Assembly (NCBI GenBank): GCA_947601495.1
Contig: CANQGE010000007.1
Location: 1-64,000 of the forward strand
DNA: 64,000 bases
Reading direction: 5' to 3'
Origin: an uncultured Clostridia bacterium
GTDB lineage: Bacteria; Bacillota; Clostridia; TANB77; CAG-508
In this document: one piece after another, positions 30,116 to 40,443 of the stretch
Numbering within the stretch: position 1 is the stretch's first letter
Layout of the letters: every line of letters begins with the position of its first letter
The notes under the pieces: model-generated
Seen by the model: the letters and a program-made list of their open reading frames with translations, nothing else
Database searches by the model: none
Told to the model about the DNA's origin: nothing
Made by a program: the position numbers and the translations under genes

Positions 30116-30148
30116 TTTTTCATCTCTTTTCTTTTATTTTATAAAATC

Positions 30149-30184
30149 AAAAACTGAGATAGCATATTTTTCATCTCAGTTTTT
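30149..30184 (-). terminator. Terminator after pyrG
   Basis: AAAAACTGAGAT and ATCTCAGTTTTT pair around a 11-base loop and end in a T run on the minus strand. It lies 22 bases past the pyrG stop. Confidence 0.85.
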
Positions 30185-30205
30185 CTTTTGTATGCATATA
30201 TATAA

Positions 30206-31804
30206 TTATTTTTTATTGTCTATTGCTGCTTTTATAAAAGCTTTAAATAGTGGAGCTGGTCTATCTGGTCTAGATTTAAATTCTGGATGGAATTGCCCAC
30301 CAATAAAGAATGGATGATTTACATTCTCAACAATTTCAACTAAAGTTCCATCTGGTGAAGTTCCTGAGCAAACAAGTCCTGCTTTTTCTAGTTTTTCCTT
30401 ATAGTCATTATTATATTCAAATCTATGTCTATGTCTTTCATTAATGTTTTCTTGTTCATAAATTTTATATGCTAAGGTTCCTTTTTTTATAGTGCAAGGA
30501 TAGCTTCCAAGTCTCATTGTTCCACCTTTTTTAGTAACATTTTTTTGAGTTTCCATTATATGTATAACAGGATTTTGAGTAGTTTTACTAAATTCTGCTG
30601 AGTTAGCATCTTTTAGTCCTAAAACATTTCTAGCAAATTCTACAACTGCCATCTGCATTCCTAAACAAATTCCTAAAAATGGTATTTTATTTTCTCTTGC
30701 ATATTTTATAGCAGTTATTTTTCCTTCAATTCCTCTATTTCCAAATCCTCCTGGAACTAATATTCCATCATAATCTTTTAATATATTTGAAACAGTTTCT
30801 TCATTAATTGTTTCTGAATCTATAAAGCCAACATTTACTTTTACTCCATTTGCAAATCCACCATGTCTTAAACTTTCAGCAACTGATAGATATGAATCTT
30901 GAAGTTGCATATATTTTCCAACTAAAGCTATATTTACTTCTCCTTTTAAATTTTTAATTGTTTCAATTAGTTTTTCCCATTCTGTATTATTAGGTTCTTT
31001 ATTTTCTAGTTTTAATTTTTCACAAACAGCTTTTGCTAAGCCATATTTTTCTAGCATAAGAGGAACTGCATAAAGGTTTTCTGCAGTAAGATTTGGTATA
31101 ACACATTCTGGTCTAACATTACAGAAAAGGGCTAATTTTTGTCTAATTTCATTTGGCATTTCTGTTTCTGTTCTACAAACTAAAATATCTGGTTTTATAC
31201 CAAAAGATTGTAATTCTTTAACTGAGTGCTGAGTAGGTTTTGATTTTAATTCATTTGAGCCAGATATATATGGCAAAAGAGTTACATGTATATATATAAC
31301 ATCTTCAGGGCTTTTTTCTAAACCAACTTGTCTAATTGCTTCAACAAAAGCTAATCCTTCTATATCTCCTATTGTACCACCCAATTCTGTTATAACTATA
31401 TCTGTTTTACCCTCAAAACTATAAATATTTTCTTTTATTTCATTAGTTACATGAGGAATAACTTGAACAGTTTTTCCTAAATAATCTCCTCTTCTTTCTT
31501 TATTTATAACGCTTTGATATATTTTTCCAGAACTTACACTACAATTTGTTGTTAAATTTACATCTGTAAATCTTTCATAATGTCCTAAGTCTAAATCGGT
31601 TTCAGCTCCATCATCTGTAACAAAAACCTCTCCATGTTCATAAGGGCTCATTGTTCCAGGGTCTACATTAATGTAAGGATCAAATTTTTGATTTACAACA
31701 CTGTAACCTCTGTTTTTAAGTAGTCTTCCTAAAGAAGATGCTGTTATTCCTTTTCCTAGTCCAGATACAACGCCTCCTGTTATAAAAATATACTTTGTAC
31801 TCAT
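30206..31804 (-). CDS. pyrG: CTP synthase
   Basis: CTP synthase aminates UTP using ATP and glutamine. The N-terminal synthetase domain has [35 protein letters not shown] and [10 protein letters not shown]. The C-terminal class I glutamine amidotransferase has the nucleophile in [11 protein letters not shown] and the His/Glu pair in [11 protein letters not shown]. The length of 532 residues is normal. I choose the ATG at 31804 because AAAGGAG lies seven bases upstream. Its leader contains an intrinsic terminator, so expression is probably attenuated. Confidence 0.97.
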   Translation of the reverse strand: MSTKYIFITGGVVSGLGKGITASSLGRLLKNRGYSVVNQKFDPYINVDPGTMSPYEHGEVFVTDDGAETDLDLGHYERFTDVNLTTNCSVSSGKIYQSVINKERRGDYLGKTVQVIPHVTNEIKENIYSFEGKTDIVITELGGTIGDIEGLAFVEAIRQVGLEKSPEDVIYIHVTLLPYISGSNELKSKPTQHSVKELQSFGIKPDILVCRTETEMPNEIRQKLALFCNVRPECVIPNLTAENLYAVPLMLEKYGLAKAVCEKLKLENKEPNNTEWEKLIETIKNLKGEVNIALVGKYMQLQDSYLSVAESLRHGGFANGVKVNVGFIDSETINEETVSNILKDYDGILVPGGFGNRGIEGKITAIKYARENKIPFLGICLGMQMAVVEFARNVLGLKDANSAEFSKTTQNPVIHIMETQKNVTKKGGTMRLGSYPCTIKKGTLAYKIYEQENINERHRHRFEYNNDYKEKLEKAGLVCSGTSPDGTLVEIVENVNHPFFIGGQFHPEFKSRPDRPAPLFKAFIKAAIDNKK

Positions 31805-31847
31805 TTTAGCTCCTTTCAAATTTTACTTTTTTGACTGTACAAGCTAT

Positions 31848-31896
31848 AAAAAAATAAAAAACAGATTTAAAAAATGGGTTTTTTTTTTAAATCTGC
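31848..31896 (-). promoter_or_regulatory. Leader terminator (attenuator candidate) of pyrG
   Basis: The minus strand carries CAGATTTAAAAAA and TTTTTTAAATCTG around a loop with ACCC, followed by a long T run. The gene on the other side diverges, so this hairpin can only sit in the pyrG 5' leader. B. subtilis pyrG has a CTP-sensitive leader terminator; here the G-run start of that mechanism is not visible. Promoter candidates are TTGCAA or TTAACA with TAAAAT or TATATT further upstream. Confidence 0.7.
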
Positions 31897-32032
31897 TTCG
31901 ATTTACTTCTTTTAATATAAATATTTTAACATTTTGTGTTAATCATTGCAAGTAAATTTAATATTTTTTCTAAAAATATAATTGTATTTTATTTTTCTTT
32001 ATAATATAATTTTTGTATAAACGGAGGATAAA

Positions 32033-33004
32033 ATGATTGGTTCAAAATTTACAATGGATGAAAATATTATAAATAGTGAATTAAGAAATTTAAATAACAC
32101 TTTAAATGAGCAAAGGCAATTAAAAAAGACTTTGCTTTTATATCTTGAAAAAATTTCTGAAGGTATTTCTAATGCAAATGATCCTAAAGATAGTAATTCA
32201 TTAATTTCATGTTTAAATGGTATTCAAAAAAGCTTTGATAATATTAAAGAAAATATTAATAATCTAATTGAACTAAAACAATATTTAGAAAGTATTACTA
32301 AATTTTCTGAAGAAAACCAAAATTCTTATAACGACTATAATAGCAAATATGTTTTATTATTTGAAAAAATTTCAGAAGATAATATATTTTACTATTCATT
32401 TATGGAATCTTTGCTAAAATATATGGAAGTTATCTTCCCAGAAAATTTACCACCTATTCCAATTTTTGATAAAAATGAAGATGATTTATTTGAAAATAAA
32501 GAAATTAATAGTTTTGATGAATCTCAACTAGAAGATGAAGAAACTCATGACTTTGAAGAAACTTTATTTGATAAAAATTTTGAAAATAATAACGATAATG
32601 TAGAAAATGAGCAAGATCTTCTTGATAAAACATTATTAATTTCTAATAAAACTCAAACTGCTATTTTGCCATATTCTATATCAGAGCTAGAAACATTTTT
32701 CTTAAATAATAAAGAAAAATATTCATCTATGCAAGAAGTTATTGATGAAAAATATACTGTTTCTTTAAACAAATATAAAAACTCTGCTTTTTCTAGATTT
32801 AAGGAAACCTTTTCATTAGCTAAAAAATCTAATTTACCTTTTTTACAAACACTTAATTTAGCAAATGAACTATTTTTCAATACTAATTTAAATCCAATTA
32901 TTATAAAAGCTTGTAAAAATCTTAATGAATTAGACATATATTTAAGTTGTTTAGAAAATAATTGCTTAAATGATTTCAATTGCTTTAATATCATATATGT
33001 ATAA
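32033..33004 (+). CDS. Unknown helical protein with acidic middle
   Basis: A 323-residue protein preceded by a strong CGGAGGATAAA. Residues 1-130 are helical and coiled-coil-like (LNEQRQLKKTLLLYLEKISE). Residues 145-200 are Asp/Glu/Asn-rich and probably disordered. The C-terminal 110 residues are again helical with Cys/Asn (NCLNDFNCFNIIYV). No signal, membrane or catalytic motif is seen and I recognise no family. It is one of only five plus-strand genes I call here and diverges from pyrG. Confidence 0.6.
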   Translation: MIGSKFTMDENIINSELRNLNNTLNEQRQLKKTLLLYLEKISEGISNANDPKDSNSLISCLNGIQKSFDNIKENINNLIELKQYLESITKFSEENQNSYNDYNSKYVLLFEKISEDNIFYYSFMESLLKYMEVIFPENLPPIPIFDKNEDDLFENKEINSFDESQLEDEETHDFEETLFDKNFENNNDNVENEQDLLDKTLLISNKTQTAILPYSISELETFFLNNKEKYSSMQEVIDEKYTVSLNKYKNSAFSRFKETFSLAKKSNLPFLQTLNLANELFFNTNLNPIIIKACKNLNELDIYLSCLENNCLNDFNCFNIIYV

Positions 33005-33015
33005 ATTTTATAACA

Positions 33016-33054
33016 TAAAAAAAGAGTAAAACAAAATTTGTTTTACTCTTTTAT
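33016..33054. terminator. Bidirectional terminator between convergent genes
   Basis: AAAAGAGTAAAACAAA and TTTGTTTTACTCTTTT pair almost perfectly, with T runs on both sides. It separates the unknown plus-strand gene from the convergent ABC gene. Confidence 0.9.
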
Positions 33055-34787
33055 TTTAATAATTCTGTTTTACACAAAGCTTGATATGTATGGTTTCTAC
33101 TAATTAATTCTTCATGTGTACCAATATCACTAACTTTTCCATCTTCTACTACCATAATTTTATTGCAATTTATTATGGTAGATAATCTATGTGCAATAAT
33201 TAAAATTGTATATTCATTTTTCAAATTACTTATAGCTTTTTGAATTTCTGATTGTGTTTCATTATCTAAACTACTAGTTGCCTCATCAAACAAAATAATC
33301 TTAGTTTTTTGTACAAATGCTCTTGCTATAGCAAGTCTTTGCTTTTGACCACCAGATAAAATTACACCTGCTTCTCCTACTATCGTATCATATTTATCTG
33401 GCAATCCTTCAATAAATTCATCCAAGCATGCTATTTTACATGCCTCGCGCATCTCTTCATCTGTTAAATCTTCTTTTACTAGTTTTAGGTTGTCTCTAAT
33501 GCTTAGATTAAAAATATATGGATTTTGGCTAATTATTGTCATATTTCCTCTAAGTGTATCTTCATCTAGCTCATTAATATTGGTGTTTTCTAATAAGATT
33601 TCTCCTGATTGTATAGGATACATTTTGCATAGCAGATTAAATATTGTAGTTTTTCCTGCGCCACTTTTTCCAACAAATCCAACCATTTCACAAGCATTTA
33701 TTTTAAAGTTCATATTATCTAATACTTTTTTATTTTCATTATATCCAAATGTAACATTTCTAAATTCAAAATTTCCATCTACATTTTCTAAATGTTTATT
33801 TCCAAATTTTTCCTTTGCAAATGTTTTATTATCTAATATACTAAAAACTCTGTCACAAGAAATATTAAAATTTTTAGCAAGTTCCATATATGAAGATATA
33901 TGTTCCATAACCAATGTCATAATTCCAGATTTATAATTAAATAGAGCAATAGCAATAGCCACAGTTATTACGTTATTTTTAATAAGGTAAATTAGTAAAA
34001 CTACTAGTCCTAATTCAAATAAGGCTTTTAATGTATCAATTATATAGACATAAGTTCTATTTACTTTTCCCATTTCGAATCTTTTTTCATTCTGCTCTGT
34101 TATATTTTCTTCTAGAGTTACCATAAAACTGTTTTGTGCGTTTAACATTTTTATGTCTCTAACTCCTCTAATAAGCTCACTAATTAAACTTGAAACCTTT
34201 TCTGTTCTATTACGAAATTGTACGTCTATTTCACCTTTTTTCTTTGTTTTGGTATTATATAAAACTGTTAAAACAATAGACACCATCAAATAATATAGAA
34301 AAACTTGCTTATTAATAATAAATGTTGCAAGTAAAGCTCCAATATTTGCAAATATATGTCTTAGATGGTCTAATCCATCCCATCCAATAAAACTAGCCAT
34401 TTTTTCTGTATCATTAATCATTCTTTGAGTAAATATTCCAGAAGAAGTATTATCCAAATCTTTTTGATTTATTTTTAAAATTTCTCTTCCTAATTTTATT
34501 TGAAGATTTTTTATAGTTCCTCTCAAAAAATGTTGACTGTTTCTTCTTGTAAAAAACATTGCCACAAAACTTATATAAGCTTGAACGACAAAGATAACTA
34601 ATGAAACAATTAATAGTTGTTGCCACAAGCTAGAGGTAAAATAAACTATTTGTTTTGCTGTAAATAGTGGAAGAATAATATTTATAACAGTGCTACTAAA
34701 TACAGCAAAAAACATTCCAAATAAATTTTTTCTATATTCTTTTCCAAATTGATATACTCTTTTAATATTTTTTATTGTTTCTTGCAT
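33051..34787 (-). CDS. ABC exporter, fused permease and ATPase
   Basis: A 578-residue half-transporter of the multidrug/lipid exporter type. Six membrane helices fill residues 20-320. The nucleotide-binding domain has GKSGAGKTTIFNLL (Walker A), LSGGQKQRLAIARA (signature), IILFDEATSSLDN (Walker B) and IIAHRLST (switch His). It would dimerise. Substrate cannot be inferred. It stands alone, upstream of the convergent unknown gene and 30 bases from rlmB-like. Confidence 0.92.
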   Translation of the reverse strand: MQETIKNIKRVYQFGKEYRKNLFGMFFAVFSSTVINIILPLFTAKQIVYFTSSLWQQLLIVSLVIFVVQAYISFVAMFFTRRNSQHFLRGTIKNLQIKLGREILKINQKDLDNTSSGIFTQRMINDTEKMASFIGWDGLDHLRHIFANIGALLATFIINKQVFLYYLMVSIVLTVLYNTKTKKKGEIDVQFRNRTEKVSSLISELIRGVRDIKMLNAQNSFMVTLEENITEQNEKRFEMGKVNRTYVYIIDTLKALFELGLVVLLIYLIKNNVITVAIAIALFNYKSGIMTLVMEHISSYMELAKNFNISCDRVFSILDNKTFAKEKFGNKHLENVDGNFEFRNVTFGYNENKKVLDNMNFKINACEMVGFVGKSGAGKTTIFNLLCKMYPIQSGEILLENTNINELDEDTLRGNMTIISQNPYIFNLSIRDNLKLVKEDLTDEEMREACKIACLDEFIEGLPDKYDTIVGEAGVILSGGQKQRLAIARAFVQKTKIILFDEATSSLDNETQSEIQKAISNLKNEYTILIIAHRLSTIINCNKIMVVEDGKVSDIGTHEELISRNHTYQALCKTELLK

Positions 34788-34817
34788 TTAAATCCTACTT
34801 TTTATATATTTTTATTA

Positions 34818-35789
34818 TTACATTCTTTGTTTTACTGCTTCATAAATTATAATTCCTGCAGAAACTGAAGCATTTAATGAAGTTATTTTTCCTTTCATCG
34901 GAATTTTTATTAATATATCAGAATTTTCTTTAACAAGTTTACTCATTCCAAAACCTTCACTTCCAATTATTATTCCTAAAGGTCCCTTTAAATCTTGATT
35001 ATAGTATAATGTATCTGCTTCACCATCTGTTCCAATTATCCAAAGGCCAGAATCTTTTAATTTTTTTATTGTTTCATTTAAATTATTAACTCTAGCTATT
35101 TTAACATAAGAAACTGCTCCAGTAGATACTTTTGCTACTGTACTATTTACAGAAACACATCTTCTTTTTGGAATTATTATTCCATGAATTCCAGCTGTTT
35201 CAGCTGTTCTAATTATTGAACCTAAATTGTGTGGATCTTCTATTCCATCTAATATTAAAATAAATGGATCCTCATTTTTTTCTTTTGCATATTCTAAAAT
35301 ATCTTCTACTTCACAATAATTAAATGGTGGAACTACTGCAACAACACCTTGATGATTTTCTGCCATTAAGTCTAACTTTTGTTTATCAACTTCCACTAAA
35401 ACTACTTTATTTTCTTTTGCTCTTGCAATTATTTCTTTTATAGAACCATGTTTTTCTCCTGATTCTATAAATATTTTATTTATATCTTTGTCTGATTTTA
35501 AAAGTTCTAAAACAGCATTTCTTCCTGAAACTACATCTTCATAGGAGTTTTCATCATCGTCTTTTTTGGTTCTATCACTTAAGCTTTTCTCTGCAGATCT
35601 TCTGTCTCCGTTTAAGCGTCTTTCTCCAGTTCTTCTATCTTCATTTGAACGTCTTTCTTTCGAACGTCTATCTTTTCTTCCATTTTCAAGAAGAACCTGA
35701 GTTTGTCTTCTATCAAAATTTTTTCTTCTTTCTTCTCCTCTTCTTTCTCCTTTTCTTCTTTGCATTTTTCTTCTACTTTCGTTTTCCAT
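34818..35789 (-). CDS. rlmB: SpoU/TrmH-family rRNA 2'-O-methyltransferase (RlmB-like) with Arg-rich N-terminus
   Basis: The C-terminal ~245 residues are a SpoU methyltransferase: SGRNAVLELLKSDKDINKIF, an L30e-like substrate domain, FILILDGIEDPHNLGSIIRT, IIIPKRRCVSVNSTVAKVS, IIGSEGFGMSKL and SLNASVSAGI. This family methylates a ribose in 23S rRNA (G2251 for RlmB). The first 75 residues are a low-complexity Arg/Glu/Asp region with repeats like ERRSNEDRRTGERRLNGDRR, which is not part of the usual enzyme and may bind RNA (inference). Which nucleotide is modified is uncertain. Confidence 0.86.
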   Translation of the reverse strand: MENESRRKMQRRKGERRGEERRKNFDRRQTQVLLENGRKDRRSKERRSNEDRRTGERRLNGDRRSAEKSLSDRTKKDDDENSYEDVVSGRNAVLELLKSDKDINKIFIESGEKHGSIKEIIARAKENKVVLVEVDKQKLDLMAENHQGVVAVVPPFNYCEVEDILEYAKEKNEDPFILILDGIEDPHNLGSIIRTAETAGIHGIIIPKRRCVSVNSTVAKVSTGAVSYVKIARVNNLNETIKKLKDSGLWIIGTDGEADTLYYNQDLKGPLGIIIGSEGFGMSKLVKENSDILIKIPMKGKITSLNASVSAGIIIYEAVKQRM

Positions 35790-35837
35790 ATTTTTATTCC
35801 TTATATTTTAGATTTAGGTTTTAAGATACCTATAAAC

Positions 35838-37652
35838 TTATTCTTCATCATCTAATTTAAGCACTGCTAAAAATGCTTCTTGTGGCACTTCTACATTACC
35901 TATTTGTCTCATTTTCTTTTTACCTTTTTTCTGCTTTTCTAGTAGCTTTTTCTTTCTAGTAATATCTCCACCATAACATTTAGCTAAAACGTCTTTTCTC
36001 ATTGCAGATAAAGTTTCTCTCGCTATTATTTTTCCACCAACAACAGCTTGAATTGGAATTTCAAAAAGTTGTCTTGGTATAACTTTTTTAAGTTTTTCAG
36101 CCATTTTTCTTCCTCTATCATAAGCTGAATCTTTGTGAACTATAAAAGATAAAGCATCTACTGCTTCATTATTTATGTGTAAGTCTAATTTTACAAGATC
36201 TGCTCTTCTATATTCTTTAAACTCATAATCTACAGAAGCATAGCCTTTTGTTTTAGATTTTATAGTATCAAAAAAGTCATAAATAATCTCATTTAAAGGT
36301 AATTCATATTCTAAAGTTACTCTATTTGTGTCTAGATATTTCATATCTAAATAAACACCTCTTCTATCTTGGCACACTTTCATAACATTTCCTACGAATT
36401 CTTTTGGAATCATTATTTCTGCTTTCATAATTGGTTCTTCTATAAAGCTTATTTCAGTTTGAGGTGGAAGTTCTGTAGGATTATAAAGTTCTATTATTTC
36501 TCCTGAAGTTTTATGAACTTGATAAATAACAGATGGTGCTGTTGTAATTAATCCTAAATCAAATTCTCTTTCCAATCTTTCAATTATAATTTCCAAGTGT
36601 AATAATCCTAAAAATCCACATCTAAAACCAAATCCTAATGCTGCAGAAGTTTCTGGTTCATAATTTAATGCTGCATCATTTAATTTTAATTTTTCCAAAG
36701 CATCTTTCAATGCTTCATATTCACTACCATCTAATGGATACATTCCACAATACACCATTGAATTTGCCTTTTTATAACCTGGAAGTGGTTCTTTTGCTGG
36801 TTTACTTTTATGAGTAATTGTATCTCCTACATGTAGGTCAGAAACTGTTTTTACGCTAGCTGCAATATATCCAACTTCTCCTGCTTCTAGCTTATCTGTT
36901 GGAATATAGCTTCCTGCTCCAAAATATCCAACTTCTGTTACAGTAAAAGATTTTCCTGTTGACATAAATAAAATTTCATCATTTGGTTTTACAATACCAT
37001 TTTTTATTCTTACATAGCTTAATGCACCTTTATAATTATCATAATATGAATCAAATATAAGAGCTTGAAGCTCACCTTCTACATTTCCAGAAGGAGCAGG
37101 AATGTCTGTTACGATTCTTTCTAAAACTTCTTCAACATTTAATCCGGTTTTTGCAGAAATGCATGGTGCATCCATTGCTGGAATTCCAATAATATCTTCT
37201 ATTTCTTTTTTTACTTCATCTGGTCTTGCATTTGGAAGGTCCACTTTATTTATTACTGGAACTATTTCCAAATTATCATCCAAAGCTAAGTATACATTAG
37301 CAAGAGTTTGCGCTTCAACACCTTGAGTACTATCTACAACTAAAATAGCTCCTTCGCAAGCTGCTAAACTTCTTGATACTTCATAGTTAAAATCAACATG
37401 CCCTGGGGTATCTATTAAATTAAACTCATAAGTTTGTCCATTTTTAGCAGTATAGTTCATCTTCACAGCTTGAGATTTTATTGTAATTCCTCTTTCACGC
37501 TCTATATCCATGTTATCTAAAACTTGTGATTCCATTTCTCTTTCAGAAAGAACTCCTGTCATTTCTATAATTCTATCTGCTAAAGTTGATTTTCCATGGT
37601 CTATGTGTGCAATTATACTAAAATTTCTAATATTTTTTTGTTTATCTTGCAT
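35838..37652 (-). CDS. lepA: Elongation factor 4 (LepA)
   Basis: LepA is a translational GTPase that binds stalled or back-translocated ribosomes. The 604-residue product has the G domain ([32 protein letters not shown]), domains II, III and V, and the unique C-terminal region ([40 protein letters not shown]). Length and order are normal. It lies between rlmB-like and the phosphoesterase. Confidence 0.98.
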   Translation of the reverse strand: MQDKQKNIRNFSIIAHIDHGKSTLADRIIEMTGVLSEREMESQVLDNMDIERERGITIKSQAVKMNYTAKNGQTYEFNLIDTPGHVDFNYEVSRSLAACEGAILVVDSTQGVEAQTLANVYLALDDNLEIVPVINKVDLPNARPDEVKKEIEDIIGIPAMDAPCISAKTGLNVEEVLERIVTDIPAPSGNVEGELQALIFDSYYDNYKGALSYVRIKNGIVKPNDEILFMSTGKSFTVTEVGYFGAGSYIPTDKLEAGEVGYIAASVKTVSDLHVGDTITHKSKPAKEPLPGYKKANSMVYCGMYPLDGSEYEALKDALEKLKLNDAALNYEPETSAALGFGFRCGFLGLLHLEIIIERLEREFDLGLITTAPSVIYQVHKTSGEIIELYNPTELPPQTEISFIEEPIMKAEIMIPKEFVGNVMKVCQDRRGVYLDMKYLDTNRVTLEYELPLNEIIYDFFDTIKSKTKGYASVDYEFKEYRRADLVKLDLHINNEAVDALSFIVHKDSAYDRGRKMAEKLKKVIPRQLFEIPIQAVVGGKIIARETLSAMRKDVLAKCYGGDITRKKKLLEKQKKGKKKMRQIGNVEVPQEAFLAVLKLDDEE

Positions 37653-37680
37653 TTTCTCTCCCTTTACTTAAAATGATAAT

Positions 37681-38385
37681 TTAAATTTTTAATAAATCAA
37701 AATTTAAATAATCTGAACTTACTAATTTAAATTCTATTTCATCTATATTTCCTTCTATTGCTTCTTTATGTGAATCTGAGTGTAAGTGAGCATAATAGCA
37801 TTTTTTTACATTATATTTTTTTAAAGTTTTAATAAAATCTATTTCTGCTGGAACAATATTTTCTTTGAAAAATGGAGGATAATGAATAAAACTTATAATT
37901 TCTTTATCAGTTCCAAATTCATTTATTCCTTTTTCAATTGATAGCTTAAGTCTTTCATTTTCTCTTTTTAATATTTTATAATTTTCATCAGACTTCCAAG
38001 TGTTTATCCATCCTCTAGTTCCTGCTATAATTTTGTTTTCTATTAAAAAAGCATTATTATATAAAAAATCTATATTAGAAAAATTATTTTCTTTCAAATA
38101 TTTTTTCATACTAGTAACAGTTGTCCACCAATAATCATGATTTCCTTTAGACATTATTTTTTTCCCTGGTAAAGAATTTAAAAAAACAAAATCTTTATAT
38201 GTATCTTCTAAATATGTTGCCCAAGAAAAATCTCCTGGAAGTATAACTGTGTCTTCTTCTTTTACTTTTTTTATCCAATTTTCTCTTATTTTTTCAGCAT
38301 GATTTTCCCAATTCATTCCAAAAACGTCCATTGGTTTATCTACTGAATAAGATAAATGTAGGTCGCCTATTACATATATAGACAT
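37681..38385 (-). CDS. Calcineurin-like metallophosphoesterase
   Basis: A 234-residue protein with the metal-binding strips IYVIGDLHLSY, ILPGDFSWA, KGNHDYWW and a later histidine pair (SFIHYPP, AHLHSDSHKEA). This is the compact metallophosphoesterase fold common in Firmicutes. The substrate is unknown. It lies between lepA and tsaD in a run of translation-related genes. Confidence 0.88.
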   Translation of the reverse strand: MSIYVIGDLHLSYSVDKPMDVFGMNWENHAEKIRENWIKKVKEEDTVILPGDFSWATYLEDTYKDFVFLNSLPGKKIMSKGNHDYWWTTVTSMKKYLKENNFSNIDFLYNNAFLIENKIIAGTRGWINTWKSDENYKILKRENERLKLSIEKGINEFGTDKEIISFIHYPPFFKENIVPAEIDFIKTLKKYNVKKCYYAHLHSDSHKEAIEGNIDEIEFKLVSSDYLNFDLLKI

Positions 38386-38415
38386 CTATTTACTCCTTTA
38401 TTTCTTAATTATTAT

Positions 38416-39411
38416 TTACTCTCCTATTTTTAAATTTGGAATAGCATTTAATTTTAAATCTGCTCTTTCCCCATTTATAAAATTATAATATCCTGCACCT
38501 GCAATCATAGCAGCATTATCTGTGCAAAGGATAGGCTCTGGATAATATACTTTTATTTTCAATTCTTTTGCTAAATCATCAAAAGATTTTCTTATAAAAG
38601 AATTTCTAGAAACTCCACCTGCTATTACAATTTTATTTGAATTATATATTTTAACTGCTTTTCTTACATTATTTGTAAGCATTTCTGTAACAGCTGTTTG
38701 AAAACTTGCACATAAATCTGCTTTATTTATATTAGGATTTTTATGATTTAAATTAATTACTGCTGTTTTTATTCCACTAAAACTAAAATCTAAATTATCA
38801 AAATGTGTTATTGGTAAATTTATGTTTGATTCTCCTTCTTTTGCTAAATTATCTACCTTAGGTCCACCTGGATATCCAAGTCCTACAACTCTTGCTACTT
38901 TATCGAAAGCTTCTCCTATTGCATCATCTTTAGTTTTTCCTAGTATTTCAAAATCGTTATACGATTTTACATTAACTAAGTGAGTGTGCCCACCAGATAT
39001 AATTAAACATATAAAAGGTGGCTCTAAGTCTTTATGTGTTAAATAATTTCCAGCAATATGTCCTTCTATATGATTTACAGCAACTAATGGCTTATTTGTT
39101 ACATAGCTTAAACCTTTTGCATAGGAAACTCCTACTAATAAAGCTCCAACTAAGCCTGGTCCCTGTGTAACTGCAATAGCATCAATATTATCTAAAGAAA
39201 CTTTTGCTTCCTTTAATGCTTGTTTCATTATTAAATTAATCACTTCTGTATGACATCTTGAAGCTATTTCTGGAACGACTCCACCATATTCTTCATGTAT
39301 TTTAATTTGAGAATTAATAATATTTGATAAAACTTCTCTACCATTTTTTACAACAGCAATAGAAGTTTCATCACAACTAGATTCAATTCCCATTATAAGT
39401 ATATCTTTCAA
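38416..39411 (-). CDS. tsaD: tRNA threonylcarbamoyltransferase TsaD
   Basis: TsaD, with TsaB and TsaE, makes the N6-threonylcarbamoyl-A37 modification of ANN-reading tRNAs. The protein has [12 protein letters not shown], the metal-binding HIEGH and GGHTHL, and a late GAGYYNF. Length is ~331 residues from the start I choose. I use TTG at 39411 because AGGAGA lies eight bases upstream; the ATG at 39429 would overlap that RBS, and the ATG at 39393 has none. tsaB and tsaE are not in the window. Confidence 0.93.
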   Translation of the reverse strand: MKDILIMGIESSCDETSIAVVKNGREVLSNIINSQIKIHEEYGGVVPEIASRCHTEVINLIMKQALKEAKVSLDNIDAIAVTQGPGLVGALLVGVSYAKGLSYVTNKPLVAVNHIEGHIAGNYLTHKDLEPPFICLIISGGHTHLVNVKSYNDFEILGKTKDDAIGEAFDKVARVVGLGYPGGPKVDNLAKEGESNINLPITHFDNLDFSFSGIKTAVINLNHKNPNINKADLCASFQTAVTEMLTNNVRKAVKIYNSNKIVIAGGVSRNSFIRKSFDDLAKELKIKVYYPEPILCTDNAAMIAGAGYYNFINGERADLKLNAIPNLKIGE

Positions 39412-39433
39412 TTTTAAATCTCCTAACATTTAT

Positions 39434-39468
39434 GTAAAGGCTGTAAAACTCATTTTACAGCCTTTATT
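39434..39468. repeat. Short inverted repeat between site-2 protease and tsaD
   Basis: AAAGGCTGTAAAA and TTTTACAGCCTTT pair around a four-base loop just after the site-2 protease stop. On the transcribed minus strand the T run is poor (CTTTACAT), so it is a weak terminator or a processing hairpin. Confidence 0.55.
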
Positions 39469-39469
39469 T

Positions 39470-40210
39470 TTAAATAAATATTCCAACTAATTTTGTTACT
39501 ACAAAGAATAAACCACTGCTTACAACATTTATAACTGGTGAAACTATAATGCCTAAGAATCCAAAAATCCATAAAATCAAGAAAATTGTATATAATGTTT
39601 GATAGTTGTTATCTAGCCACTCTTGAACATTATAAGGTAAAACATGTCTAAATATTTTTTCTCCATCTAGTGGTGGTAATGGAATTAAATTAAAAACTCC
39701 TAAACCAATGTTAATTGTTACAAGCATATTCAAAAATAATAGTAATATTTCTCCTATAAACGTATTCATAAAAGTTATTGGTGCTAATTTATCTAAAAGT
39801 ACGATTGCAACACATGAAACAATTGCTATAAAAAAGTTCATAAGTGGACCTGCAAGTGCAACCATAGCACTACAAAATCCTTTTGATCTATTACTTGTAA
39901 AATTATTTGGATTAATTTGAACAGGCTTTCCAAATCCAATGTGTGCAAACATTAAAAGTATAAATCCAAATGGATCTAAATGTGACAGCGGATTTAATGT
40001 TAATCTTCCTTGGTTTCTAGGGGTTGTATCTCCTAATTTATCTGCAGCATTTGCATGAGCAAACTCATGAAATGTTATTGCTACAATAACAGCTGGAAGA
40101 GTTATTAATATATTTAGCCATTCGATTCTTGACATACTAAACAATTCAAGAAGTACAATAATTATAAGTACAGCATATATAGCTTTTTTATTTATACCAT
40201 ATCCAAACAT
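39470..40210 (-). CDS. Site-2 protease family (M50) membrane metalloprotease
   Basis: A 246-residue protein with about six membrane helices. The zinc motif HEFAH is in ITFHEFAHANAADKLGDTTP, and a later NLIPLPPLDGEKI holds the third ligand region (LDG). It matches the short Firmicutes M50 peptidases related to YwhC, which are not assigned a substrate. The start is supported by AAGGAGG. It precedes tsaD, separated by a hairpin. Confidence 0.9.
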   Translation of the reverse strand: MFGYGINKKAIYAVLIIIVLLELFSMSRIEWLNILITLPAVIVAITFHEFAHANAADKLGDTTPRNQGRLTLNPLSHLDPFGFILLMFAHIGFGKPVQINPNNFTSNRSKGFCSAMVALAGPLMNFFIAIVSCVAIVLLDKLAPITFMNTFIGEILLLFLNMLVTINIGLGVFNLIPLPPLDGEKIFRHVLPYNVQEWLDNNYQTLYTIFLILWIFGFLGIIVSPVINVVSSGLFFVVTKLVGIFI

Positions 40211-40403
40211 TAAGTTCCTCCTTAATTCTTTTGTAATATATTTTTCAAATTAGCTTTAAATAATATATCATATAAAGTAAAAAAAGTCTAGCAATTTAGC
40301 AATTTCTTATGCTTATACTTTATGAATTTTTTTGGTTTATATTTTAAATTGTTTTTAAGATTTTTAATTTTAATGTTTATGCTTTTGAATTATGCTTTTT
40401 TTA

Positions 40404-40440
40404 AGAAAAAATGCTTTTTACAAACAAAAAGCATTTCTAT
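40404..40440 (-). terminator. Terminator after the zincin protease gene
   Basis: AAATGCTTTTT and AAAAAGCATTT pair on the minus strand and are followed by TTTTTC. It starts four bases past the stop codon. The rest of the gap to 40210 is AT-rich with nothing else visible. Confidence 0.8.
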
Positions 40441-40443
40441 TTT

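Noticed and set aside
32653-32994. Antisense ORF inside the plus-strand unknown gene
   Set aside because: No RBS and no family pattern; a shadow of the strand's AT-rich codons.
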